A stretch of DNA of 64,000 nucleotides from assembly GCA_031976175.1 (NCBI GenBank), contig DALYLR010000005.1:56678-120677 (forward strand), written 5' to 3'. Within the stretch, counting starts at the first letter, position 1. The number at the start of each line of letters is the position of its first letter. The position numbers and the translations under genes were made by a program. Below the pieces are notes generated by a model. That model was not told the origin of the DNA, did not search any database, and saw nothing but the letters and a program-made list of their open reading frames with translations. Below are positions 40,844 through 49,178 of the stretch, one piece after another. This DNA is from DMER01 sp003451645. Its GTDB lineage: Bacteria > Pseudomonadota > Alphaproteobacteria > Micropepsales > Micropepsaceae.

Positions 40844-43403
40844 GCCGGGTTGCCTCCGCAATCAGAGCCTCCTCCGCCTCGCTCAGCAAGGCTTCGTTGG
40901 CGTCCTGCCCAATTTGCTCCTTGCCGATATCCAAAAGAACGGGCACGGCCAAAGGAGATACTCGGTCCAGGTGCTTGTGAACGATTCGACCCTGAACCCG
41001 CCTCAAAAGATCACCCAATCGGGCTAGATCGAGCAAGCCCGTCGCTGCATCTGCTTGTGCGGCTTTCAACAGCAAATGATCGGGCTGATGCTGACGCAAC
41101 ACGTCATAGATGAGATCGGAGTTGAAAGTGATTTGGCGGCCGGTCTTTTCTTGGCCCACGAAACGGCGCTCAATGAGCCCTGCAATCATCGCGCAATCGC
41201 GGAATTGCCGTTTCAAAAGGTTGGACTCGGCCAGCCACGCATCAAGATCATCACCCAGCATATCCTCGTCAAACAAGCGGTCGAGCCTAACGCCGCCCAT
41301 ATCCTTCAGGCCCCATATCGACAGAGAATACTCACTCGCCACAAAGCCCATGGGCCGCAATCCCATGCGCTCCAGGCGCCGTGTTAGCAGCATGCCGAGA
41401 GACTGATGGCACAGGCGTCCATCAAACGGGTAGCACACCAGGTAATGGCGATTGCCGCGCGGAAAGGTCTCGACCAAGAGCTCGTTCTCCTTTGGGAGAA
41501 GCGAGCGCAGCTTCTGGATTGACAGCCATTCAACAATAGGCGCGGGAAGGGCCTTCCACAGTTTTGGATCCGCGATCATGCGCCGGACGCGGCTCGCCAA
41601 GAAGGTCGAGAGCGGGAACTTGCCGCCATAATAGGAGGGAATTTTCGGTTCCTGCGCCTTCGACGCCGTGACGATGACCTCGGTCTCGTTCAGGCCCTCA
41701 AAGCGCAGGATATGTCCGGCGAACAGGAACGTATCGCCCACTGAGAGCTGCGTGAAAAAATACTCCTCCATCTCGCCCAGGATGCGGCCGCCAAAAACGC
41801 CAGCCTTCGGACCCCGGTAAGAGCGCACCAAACGAACCTTGAGCAGAGGCTGCTCGATGATCGTGCCAATGTTGAGCCTGTACCGCTGCGCGATCATCGG
41901 GTGGGTAATGCGCCACCGCCCGTCGGGCAGCTGGCGCAGCTTCGCGTAGCGCTCATAGGCGCGCAGCGCGTAGCCCCCGGTTGCAACGAAGTCCAGCGTT
42001 TGATCAAAGTCCGCGCGCGTCAGGTGAGCATAGGGCGCCGCCGTGGTCACTTCACGATAGAGGTCATCGGCAAGAAAGGGCTCCGACACGGCGCGCCCCA
42101 AAATGTGCTGTGCCAGAACATCGAGCGCGCCCGCACGAGGGCGCTCGTCATCGAGTTCGCCAGCCACAACCGCATCGCGGGCAGCCTCGCATTCCAGAAC
42201 CTCAAACCGGTTGGCGGGAACCAGGACCGCCTTGCTTGGTTCGTTCATCCGGTGATTGGAGCGCCCGATCCTTTGCAGCAGGCGGCTTGAGCCCTTGGGC
42301 GCACCAATATTGATGACCAGATCGACAGCGCCCCAATCGATCCCCAGATCCAAAGTTGAGGTACAAACAACCGCGCGCAAAGAGCCCTCGGCCATGGCCG
42401 CTTCGACGCGCCGGCGTTGTTCAATCGACAGGCTGCCATGATGCAGCGCGATAGGCAGAGCCTCGGTATTCGCCGACCAAAGCCACTGAAAGATGAGCTC
42501 GGCCTGCGCGCGGGTATTGACGAAAATCAAGCTGACCCCTGCACCCCGGATCAAGCTCAAGACTTCTTCGATTGCGTGGCGCGCCATATGTCCAGACCAT
42601 GGGACATGCGCCTGCGAGGCCAGGATCGAGACCTGCGGCGTGGTGCCTTTGTCACCCATGACCAAAGCAGCCGGTTTGCCGCCTTGTCCGCCTTGGGGCG
42701 TCAGGTAGCGCAACAATGGCTCGGTATCTGCAACGGTCGCCGAAAGGCCGATCCGCAGATGTGAGGGTGCAATCTTGGCTAGGCGTGCCAGATTGAGCGA
42801 CAGAAGATCGCCACGTTTTGACGTTGCCAACACATGCAATTCGTCCAGCACGACAAAGCGCAAGTCTTGGAACAAGGCCGGCGCCTCGCCGGAGGCCAAC
42901 AGCAGCGCCAATTGCTCCGGCGTCGTGAGGAGCAAGTCTGGCGGGTCGATCTTTTGCCTTTGCCGCTTGTGAAGTGCGGTGTCGCCCGTGCGCGTTTCGA
43001 CACGCGCCTTGAGTTTCATCTCCTTGATGGGATTTTCGAGATTGCGCGCGATGTCGACGGCCAAAGCCTTAAGGGGCGAGATATAGAGCGTGTGCACGCT
43101 GCGCCGTGCTTGCAACGCCTTTTCTTTGAGTTTGGCGATCAGCGGGTTTGCCGAAGCTGAGGTGAGCGGCGCGCGAAGCCGGGGTTTGGGCCGGGCTTCG
43201 AGATCGCACAGTGCGGGCAGGAAACCCGCCAAGGTCTTGCCGCCCCCAGTCGGTGCGACCAGCAGAGCAGGCGACCCTCCGCGTACGGCCTTCAGCACGC
43301 CTAGCTGGTGCTTGCGGACCTCCCAGCCCCGGTCTGCAAACCAACGCGCGATGATCTCAGGCAGCGCATCCGGCGCTTGAAACAAGTCGTGTTGGGCTGT
43401 CAT
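40836..43403 (-). CDS. Ligase-associated DNA damage response DEXH-box helicase (Lhr-like)
   Basis: 855 residues from ATG 43403; about 150 codons of open frame upstream are not supported by the family. RecA-like domain 1 has Walker A APTGGGKT (about 50-57), the Ia motif LYISPLKALAVDI, the DExH box VVLDELHVL, and the SAT-like LSATVAD. Domain 2 has SLIFVNTRAQAELIFQWLW and VLVPANRFEVLECEAARDAV around the QxxGRxxR-like RIGRSNHRMNE. It is related to Lhr helicases and is a core member of the LigB-linked repair module. It starts close to a divergent oxygenase gene. Confidence 0.93.
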   Translation of the reverse strand: MTAQHDLFQAPDALPEIIARWFADRGWEVRKHQLGVLKAVRGGSPALLVAPTGGGKTLAGFLPALCDLEARPKPRLRAPLTSASANPLIAKLKEKALQARRSVHTLYISPLKALAVDIARNLENPIKEMKLKARVETRTGDTALHKRQRQKIDPPDLLLTTPEQLALLLASGEAPALFQDLRFVVLDELHVLATSKRGDLLSLNLARLAKIAPSHLRIGLSATVADTEPLLRYLTPQGGQGGKPAALVMGDKGTTPQVSILASQAHVPWSGHMARHAIEEVLSLIRGAGVSLIFVNTRAQAELIFQWLWSANTEALPIALHHGSLSIEQRRRVEAAMAEGSLRAVVCTSTLDLGIDWGAVDLVINIGAPKGSSRLLQRIGRSNHRMNEPSKAVLVPANRFEVLECEAARDAVVAGELDDERPRAGALDVLAQHILGRAVSEPFLADDLYREVTTAAPYAHLTRADFDQTLDFVATGGYALRAYERYAKLRQLPDGRWRITHPMIAQRYRLNIGTIIEQPLLKVRLVRSYRGPKAGVFGGRILGEMEEYFFTQLSVGDTFLFAGHILRFEGLNETEVIVTASKAQEPKIPSYYGGKFPLSTFLASRVRRMIADPKLWKALPAPIVEWLSIQKLRSLLPKENELLVETFPRGNRHYLVCYPFDGRLCHQSLGMLLTRRLERMGLRPMGFVASEYSLSIWGLKDMGGVRLDRLFDEDMLGDDLDAWLAESNLLKRQFRDCAMIAGLIERRFVGQEKTGRQITFNSDLIYDVLRQHQPDHLLLKAAQADAATGLLDLARLGDLLRRVQGRIVHKHLDRVSPLAVPVLLDIGKEQIGQDANEALLSEAEEALIAEATRLD

Positions 43404-43538
43404 CCATTCATGATGGCCCGTTGGAAGGCATTCGCCAAGACACCCTGGTGAGCCCGCAAGCCCTATGGATTGCTGGCAGCCGGACAGGGTGCTAGCGTTC
43501 GCTATGCTGCGCGTGCCCTCAAGGGGAAGACCAAGGCC

Positions 43539-44204
43539 TTGTTTCTTGAAGTTCCAGATTTGCTGCTGTCCGATGAACTGACCCAGCTGCGCGGCATTGC
43601 CGCCAACGCGCGCTTTCAAGATGGCAAGATCACCAATCCTCATAATCAGACCAAGAACAATCTCCAGATCGACTATGCCGATCAGGGCTATCAGCAGTCC
43701 TCGGCGATGGCGCTCGCAGCCCTGATGCGCAGTGACGCATTTCGCAATTTCGCTTTCCCCCGCAAGATCGCGCCACCCCTGATGAGCCGCTACGAACCAG
43801 GCATGACCTATGGCGCGCATGCCGATGCGCCATTGATGGTCAACCAAGGTCAGCCCCTGCGCTCAGACTTGTCTTGTACGATCTTTTTGGAGGACCCTTC
43901 GGCCTATGAGGGCGGGGAGCTTGTCATCTATCTCGGCACACGCCCTTGCGCATTCAAAGGCAAGCCTGGGTCAGCGATTGTCTATCCCTCAACCACTCTG
44001 CACGAAGTGGTGCCAGTCAGGCAGGGACACAGGCTGGTCCTCATCACCTTCATTCAAAGCCAGATCCGGGATCAGGCGCAGCGTGAAATCCTCTGGAGCA
44101 TCGGTGAAGTGTCCGCGCTTGAGGGCCTGACCATGCAGTTCGAGAACCGGATGCGCCTGGAGCATGCACGCTCAAATCTCATGCGCATGTGGCTTGAAAC
44201 CTAA
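43539..44204 (+). CDS. PKHD-type 2-oxoglutarate/Fe(II) hydroxylase (PiuC/YbiX-like)
   Basis: About 221 residues if the TTG at 43539 is used, which matches the length of YbiX. A TTG at 43470 is in frame, and neither has a strong ribosome site. The iron-binding H-x-D...H triad is YGAHADAPLM and TTLHEVVPVRQGHRLVLI, with the Arg for 2-oxoglutarate in the latter. It probably hydroxylates a protein or siderophore-linked target; in other bacteria such genes sit beside iron-uptake receptors, which is not the case here. Confidence 0.87.
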   Translation: MFLEVPDLLLSDELTQLRGIAANARFQDGKITNPHNQTKNNLQIDYADQGYQQSSAMALAALMRSDAFRNFAFPRKIAPPLMSRYEPGMTYGAHADAPLMVNQGQPLRSDLSCTIFLEDPSAYEGGELVIYLGTRPCAFKGKPGSAIVYPSTTLHEVVPVRQGHRLVLITFIQSQIRDQAQREILWSIGEVSALEGLTMQFENRMRLEHARSNLMRMWLET

Positions 44205-44255
44205 GGACCACCAACTAGGTGGTCGATAGCACCGGTCCAACCAGGAGGATAAATC

Positions 44256-45164
44256 ATGCAGACGTCGATGTTCCGATCCGACCTTTTCAAGGGCAAGCGT
44301 ATCCTGGTCACTGGCGGCGGAACGGGCTTGGGCCGGGAGATGGCGGACGAATATGCGCGGCTTGGGGCTGAGGTCTATATCTGCGGGCGCCGCGGCGCGG
44401 TGGTGGAGGAAACGGCAGCCGAACTGTCCAAAGCAAACAATGCCAAGGTCACCGGTCTCGCCTGTGACATCAGGGTACCTGATGCGGTGGACGACATGAT
44501 GACCCGTGTTTTCAACGAGGGACCGCTGGATGGTCTCGTCAACAATGCTGCAGGCAATTTCATCAGCCGCACGAAGGACCTTTCGCCCAATGCCTTCAAT
44601 GCCATCGCCAATATCGTCTTTCATGGGACCTTCTATGTGACGCTGGCAGCGGGGAAACGCTGGATCGCTGCGGACCACAAGGCCAATGTGATCTCAATAC
44701 TGACGACCTGGGTTTGGAATGGCGGGCCCTTCACCGTACCGTCCGCGATGTCCAAGGCCGGCATCAACATCATGACCAAGTCTTTGGCGGCCGAGTGGGC
44801 GCCGCATGGCATCCGGCTGAACGCGATTGCGCCAGGGCCATTTCCGACCAAAGGCGCATGGGAGCGCCTCAATCCCGGCAGCATCCGCGCGGGCACCATG
44901 GGGTCACAGGAGGATAGCTCCGCCCAAGGCAATCCCATGGGCCGCGTAGGACAGATGCATGAGTTGCGCAACCTCGCCTGCTTTTTGATGTCCGACGGGT
45001 GCGATTATCTTACGGGGGAGACCATCGCGATTGACGGTGGCGCCTATCTTGCCGGTGGCGGCAATTTCTCTGCTTTGGCCAAGCTTGGCGATGCCGACTG
45101 GGAAAACATCCGCTCCATGATCAAATCGGCGAACGACAAGGACAGGGTCGCGCGCACGGTGTAG
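44256..45164 (+). CDS. SDR oxidoreductase, 2,4-dienoyl-CoA reductase-like
   Basis: 302 residues with AGGAGG before the ATG. The cofactor motif is VTGGGTGLGREMADEYAR, and NNAAGNF follows. At the catalytic position the classical YxxxK is replaced by S-A-M-S-K (within VPSAMSKAGINIMTKSLAAE), as in the mitochondrial dienoyl-CoA reductase branch, which uses a different Tyr. The C-terminal FPTKGAWERLNPG and GRVGQMHELRNLACFLMSD fit that branch as well. It would reduce 2,4-dienoyl-CoA with NADPH during breakdown of unsaturated fatty acids. It is 10 kb from the fad operon. Confidence 0.88.
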   Translation: MQTSMFRSDLFKGKRILVTGGGTGLGREMADEYARLGAEVYICGRRGAVVEETAAELSKANNAKVTGLACDIRVPDAVDDMMTRVFNEGPLDGLVNNAAGNFISRTKDLSPNAFNAIANIVFHGTFYVTLAAGKRWIAADHKANVISILTTWVWNGGPFTVPSAMSKAGINIMTKSLAAEWAPHGIRLNAIAPGPFPTKGAWERLNPGSIRAGTMGSQEDSSAQGNPMGRVGQMHELRNLACFLMSDGCDYLTGETIAIDGGAYLAGGGNFSALAKLGDADWENIRSMIKSANDKDRVARTV

Positions 45165-45174
45165 CCAGTTCCTG

Positions 45175-45966
45175 TCAGCCCCCCGCTTGCGCAAGCTTCA
45201 GCGCCTCATAGCTCTCTTTGAAGCCATGCAGAGGATAGGCGATATCGATCTTTTGTTTTGAGCCACTCAAGAAGAAGCGGACCAGGAGCTGCTCACCCGC
45301 CGTCATTTGCGCAGCAGCTTGCGGCGGCATAGCGCTCTGAATCATGCATTGCGCTTCATTGCAGGTTTCGAAGGTCGCCTTGAACGCGGGGTTCTTATCG
45401 ATCGCGAAGAGGGCGAACTTCTCGCCATTCGCCCGTCCGGGTAGTTGGAGCACCAAGAACGGCTTCTGCTCGGGCCCTACGACCGCCACATTGAAGACAG
45501 CCATGACCCGTGGTTTGGACTGCGCGGTGCGCACTTGCATGCGCGCATGGGTCAAGCACCTTGGCCTTTTGGCGCCCGTCGCCGCGATGTCCGCGCCAAG
45601 GTCGGGAGAAACAGGGGCACTTGCGGCAACGCCACTTTCCGCCCCCGCTTCATCCTTGCGGCAATAGAGCGTCCACATGCCGTATTTATGCTCACCGACA
45701 AAATCGCTTGGCGGGGTGAATGGCACTATGGACGGCAGGGTGTTTTGTGCCTGTGCGGTGCGTCGGCTTTCCGGAACCGACGGTGCGGTCAGCCGCCCAA
45801 TGACCATGACCAATATCATGGCCAAACCGGCAAGAATGCCGACCCAAATGTTCCAGTTAATCACGCCGGTTATCCAAGTTTGTGTGTTGCTTTGTCCTTT
45901 AGCTATACGCAACGGCTTCACCGTTCGCCAGCGGTGAGGCGGGTTTGCCGTTATTTTCTGAGCCAT
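45175..45966 (-). CDS. IalB-family (invasion associated locus B) membrane-anchored protein
   Basis: 263 residues. A cytoplasmic N-terminus of about 35 residues is followed by one transmembrane helix (about 38-60) and a linker. The periplasmic IalB domain has KYGMWTLYCRKDE near its start, CLTHARMQV and FETCNEAQCMIQSAMP, including the conserved Cys residues. IalB-type proteins are periplasmic or surface proteins of alphaproteobacteria with no settled biochemical role. It faces the BON/OmpA gene across a 122-bp divergent promoter region. Confidence 0.88.
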   Translation of the reverse strand: MAQKITANPPHRWRTVKPLRIAKGQSNTQTWITGVINWNIWVGILAGLAMILVMVIGRLTAPSVPESRRTAQAQNTLPSIVPFTPPSDFVGEHKYGMWTLYCRKDEAGAESGVAASAPVSPDLGADIAATGAKRPRCLTHARMQVRTAQSKPRVMAVFNVAVVGPEQKPFLVLQLPGRANGEKFALFAIDKNPAFKATFETCNEAQCMIQSAMPPQAAAQMTAGEQLLVRFFLSGSKQKIDIAYPLHGFKESYEALKLAQAGG

Positions 45967-46088
45967 GATCGCCGTTCGAACACGGGAAACCTTTGAAGAC
46001 CCATTTTCCCTGCCTTAACAAGCTGTTACAAGCGCTGCTATAGGGTTCGCGAAGCACAAGAACAGCAAAGCGTTAAGGAGTCTGGGGC

Positions 46089-47639
46089 TTGACCATGGGC
46101 CGGTGGGTCGTCGCATGTGGACTGCTTGCGCTGGCGGCGCTTGGCTATTTTGCCAATTACTCCAGCAGCGACGTCATGGGCTTGCGCTCGACGCGCGTCA
46201 TTGCTGCTGATCTTGAGCGCAAGGCTGATGCTGTGGTGAAAAGCCAAGCGGGGGCATGGGCCAGCATCAAGCTTCATGGACAGATTGTCACGGTATCCGG
46301 CGTCGCGCGCACAGAGGAAGAACGCGACCAGCTGATCCGGGCCATCGAGAAACTGGTCTGGCAAGGCGGGCCGGTCTGGGGCGGCATTGTGCACGTCCGC
46401 AACCGGGCCCAAGTGGAGCCCGAGCAACGGCCCTATGTGTGGACCGCCACGATCATCGATACGCGCCGCTTGCGGATTACCGGTTTTGCGCCCTCGGTAG
46501 CCGCCCAAGCGGAAGTCCTGGCGATTGCCCAAAAGCAATTTCCATCGGGCGTCGAAGACTTGAGCCGCATTGCCGGTGGCGCGCCTAAGAAGGGAAACTG
46601 GGCCTCCGCCATCATCTACATGCTGCCGCAACTTGAGCGGCTGGCCGAGGGCGCGACTTTGTCCTTCACGGACAGCAATTTCCTGATCCAGGGCATAACG
46701 GACAATCCAGCCTTGCCCACGCAGATACAGAATCATGTTGGGGCGATCAGCCCGCCATATCAGGGCGACGCGCGGATAGAGCTGCTTGGCGAGGGCTCGC
46801 TGAATTTGCCGATCACCTCAGAGCCCGTCGATCTCAATCAGCCCTTTGTGTGGAATGCACGGATCGAAACGCTGACGCGCAAGGTCGAGTTGACGGGATT
46901 GTCTCCCTCGCAAGAGATCAAGGACACTATTGCTGCCGTGGCGCTGCGGGAGTTCCCAGCCGGGGTCGATGACCGCACCCAGATCGTACCCATTCCGCAG
47001 CCTGCTGAATGGGTCGCGGCGGCGACATGGACGCTGAGGCTGCTGACCAAACTCAACGCCGGTGAGGCCAATTTTCAGGGTAATTCTCTGCAGCTGGTCG
47101 GTGTGGCGCCAACCGATTTCGCCCGGGAGAATGTCAGGAATGGGGCAGAGACTGGATTGCCACCCCCGTACACGGGCAGCACCCGTCTGACTGTCGGCTC
47201 GGCGGCTCAACCCGATGCGCCTCCGCCATCGGGAGGGAACTCGGAACCAGAAGCAGTCATCCGGTCGGCCGCCGCCAAGACTTGCCAGGCCGATATCGAC
47301 CGCGTCATGGCGGGACAGGTAATCGAATTTGAGTCCGCCTCAACACAGCTGCAGACGACGAGCCATGCACTGCTGGATCAAATCGCCGGTATCGCTTTGA
47401 AGTGCCCAAGTCTGCGCCTGATCGTTTCGGGCCACACGGATAATTCCGGCAATGCTGCAAGCAACCGCCAATTGTCCAAGGGCCGCGCGACCTCTGTAAT
47501 TGCCTATCTGCGCGAAAAGGGCGTCGCCAACGGACGCATGTCGAGCAAAGGCTATGGTCAAGAGCGTCCGATCGCGAGCAATGACACACCAGAGGGCAAG
47601 GCGCGCAATAGGCGGATCGAGATCACTGTTATCGATTGA
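46089..47639 (+). CDS. Multi-BON protein with C-terminal OmpA domain
   Basis: 516 residues from a TTG at 46089 (AAGGAG 8 nt upstream); ATG 46095 is an alternative. An N-terminal membrane helix or signal (about 5-22) is followed by one BON-like segment (about 45-100) and two copies of a unit of about 120 residues that starts with P[Y/F]VWxA (about 114 and 251) and shows FPsGVeD and FPaGVdD, W..A...L..L and G...F in parallel. A Pro-rich linker leads to the OmpA domain (about 405-516) with SGHTDNSGNAASNRQLSKGR and ARNRRIEI, the peptidoglycan-binding Asp and Arg. It probably links the inner membrane to the wall. Confidence 0.87.
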   Translation: MTMGRWVVACGLLALAALGYFANYSSSDVMGLRSTRVIAADLERKADAVVKSQAGAWASIKLHGQIVTVSGVARTEEERDQLIRAIEKLVWQGGPVWGGIVHVRNRAQVEPEQRPYVWTATIIDTRRLRITGFAPSVAAQAEVLAIAQKQFPSGVEDLSRIAGGAPKKGNWASAIIYMLPQLERLAEGATLSFTDSNFLIQGITDNPALPTQIQNHVGAISPPYQGDARIELLGEGSLNLPITSEPVDLNQPFVWNARIETLTRKVELTGLSPSQEIKDTIAAVALREFPAGVDDRTQIVPIPQPAEWVAAATWTLRLLTKLNAGEANFQGNSLQLVGVAPTDFARENVRNGAETGLPPPYTGSTRLTVGSAAQPDAPPPSGGNSEPEAVIRSAAAKTCQADIDRVMAGQVIEFESASTQLQTTSHALLDQIAGIALKCPSLRLIVSGHTDNSGNAASNRQLSKGRATSVIAYLREKGVANGRMSSKGYGQERPIASNDTPEGKARNRRIEITVID

Positions 47640-47704
47640 GACAAAACCAAAACGTTTCTGTGGCTTTTCAGGCTATTCCAGAAGAACGAGGCAAAGGTTC
47701 GGCC

Positions 47705-49147
47705 ATGATATATCTCCTGTCTCAATCCTGGGGCTTTCTGGTCATCGCATGGCTGATTGGTGTGATTGTGGGCGGCATCTTGATGATGATGCGCAAATCC
47801 CAGCGCCAAGTGGAAACCGAGAACGATTTGCGCGATTCTCACAAGCGCGCTCTTGCGCAAGACAAAGAGCTGATGGACATGCGGACCAAGCTGGGCGAGC
47901 TGGAAGGCGTGCCCGAGGCAGAGCGGCGGACGCGCATTCAGGCCCGGCAAGAATTGATTGACCGGATTGCCAAGCTGGAAACCGATCTGAGCGTCTCGCG
48001 CCAGAGTGAACGTCAGCACCGGGATGACTTGGATGAGCTCAAGCGGCAAACCAAGGACCTCGCCAACAAGCTCACCGAAGAGCGCGCACGAGCGGATTCC
48101 GCCGAGCGCGCGGTGGGCGCGCGGCAAGAGTCTGAAGCATCACAGTCCAAAGAGATCTCTGCCTTGCAGGCGCGCTTGCAGGAGGCCCTTGGGCTTGTGC
48201 AAACGCGCGAGTCCGAAGTGGGCATGATGACGATGCAGATCGCGCAACTTGAGGGGCGACCCGCCGTTTCGGCCGAAACGGAGAAGGAGCTGGACACCTA
48301 CCGCACACGGATCTTTGAGATGGAGGCGCAACTCAAGACCGAGGCGGCCAGTGCCGCCGAGCGCACGACAACATTGCTGCAGCGGATAACGGACTTGGAA
48401 GGCACCGTCGCACAACTGCAAAACCAACCCAAGACGGTACTGCCGCCCCCAGAAATGGTTGCGGAACTGACCGCCGCACGCCGCGAGGCTGAGCAGGCGG
48501 TACAATTGCGCGGGCGCGTCAACGATCTGGAGCAGCGCTTGAGCAGAGCGCAGGCAAGTGCTGACCGTGTTCCGGACCTTGAGGACCGGATTGAAGAGCT
48601 CGAGGCGGATTTGCGGGCGGCGGCAAACGACGGCACCCAGAACGATGCCCTGCTTCAGCGCATCTTGGCCTTGGAGAGTGAGATCGCCCGCGACAAAGAT
48701 CAGCATGCGGATGATGTGGCGAGGCTGCGCGACAGTGCGCGTGTGCATCAAGACGAGGTGGCTCAGCTGAAGGTCAAAGCTTTGGCCGCGGACAAACTCG
48801 AAACTGATCTTCAAAACGCCAAGGCCAAGCTTGTCTTGGCCGAACAACGGGCTGCCGATCTTCAATCCGCGGGGTCTGACGAGGCCGCCCAGTTAAAGCG
48901 CCGCGTGCAAGAGATGGAGGCGCAGCTTCAACAAGCGCAACAGCCGGGCGCCGAGATCACCACCCTGCGGGCGCGCCTCGCCGACATGGAAGCGCGGTTG
49001 ATGGATGCTCAGCGGGCCAAGGACGAAGCGGCGATCCTGCGTGCGCAGATTGCGGACATGGATGGGCGGCTTGGCCAGGCCTTGCGCAATGCGGCGGAGG
49101 CTGAAACCCTACGCGCCCGGGTACGCCAGCTGGAGGGCGGCAGCTGA
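47705..49147 (+). CDS. Membrane-anchored coiled-coil protein
   Basis: 480 residues from ATG 47705. A transmembrane helix (about 10-28, including LIGVIVGGILMMM) is followed by more than 430 residues of almost unbroken coiled coil rich in E, R, Q and A, with repeated L-x-x-x-x-A-R-L patterns such as EITTLRARLADMEARLMDAQ. No enzymatic domain is seen. It starts 65 nt after the BON/OmpA gene on the same strand, so the two probably form an operon. The two proteins may form a cell-envelope scaffold (inference). I do not recognise the family. Confidence 0.78.
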   Translation: MIYLLSQSWGFLVIAWLIGVIVGGILMMMRKSQRQVETENDLRDSHKRALAQDKELMDMRTKLGELEGVPEAERRTRIQARQELIDRIAKLETDLSVSRQSERQHRDDLDELKRQTKDLANKLTEERARADSAERAVGARQESEASQSKEISALQARLQEALGLVQTRESEVGMMTMQIAQLEGRPAVSAETEKELDTYRTRIFEMEAQLKTEAASAAERTTTLLQRITDLEGTVAQLQNQPKTVLPPPEMVAELTAARREAEQAVQLRGRVNDLEQRLSRAQASADRVPDLEDRIEELEADLRAAANDGTQNDALLQRILALESEIARDKDQHADDVARLRDSARVHQDEVAQLKVKALAADKLETDLQNAKAKLVLAEQRAADLQSAGSDEAAQLKRRVQEMEAQLQQAQQPGAEITTLRARLADMEARLMDAQRAKDEAAILRAQIADMDGRLGQALRNAAEAETLRARVRQLEGGS

Positions 49148-49178
49148 CGCGCCCTGCAGACCTCGAACCCTTGAGTCT

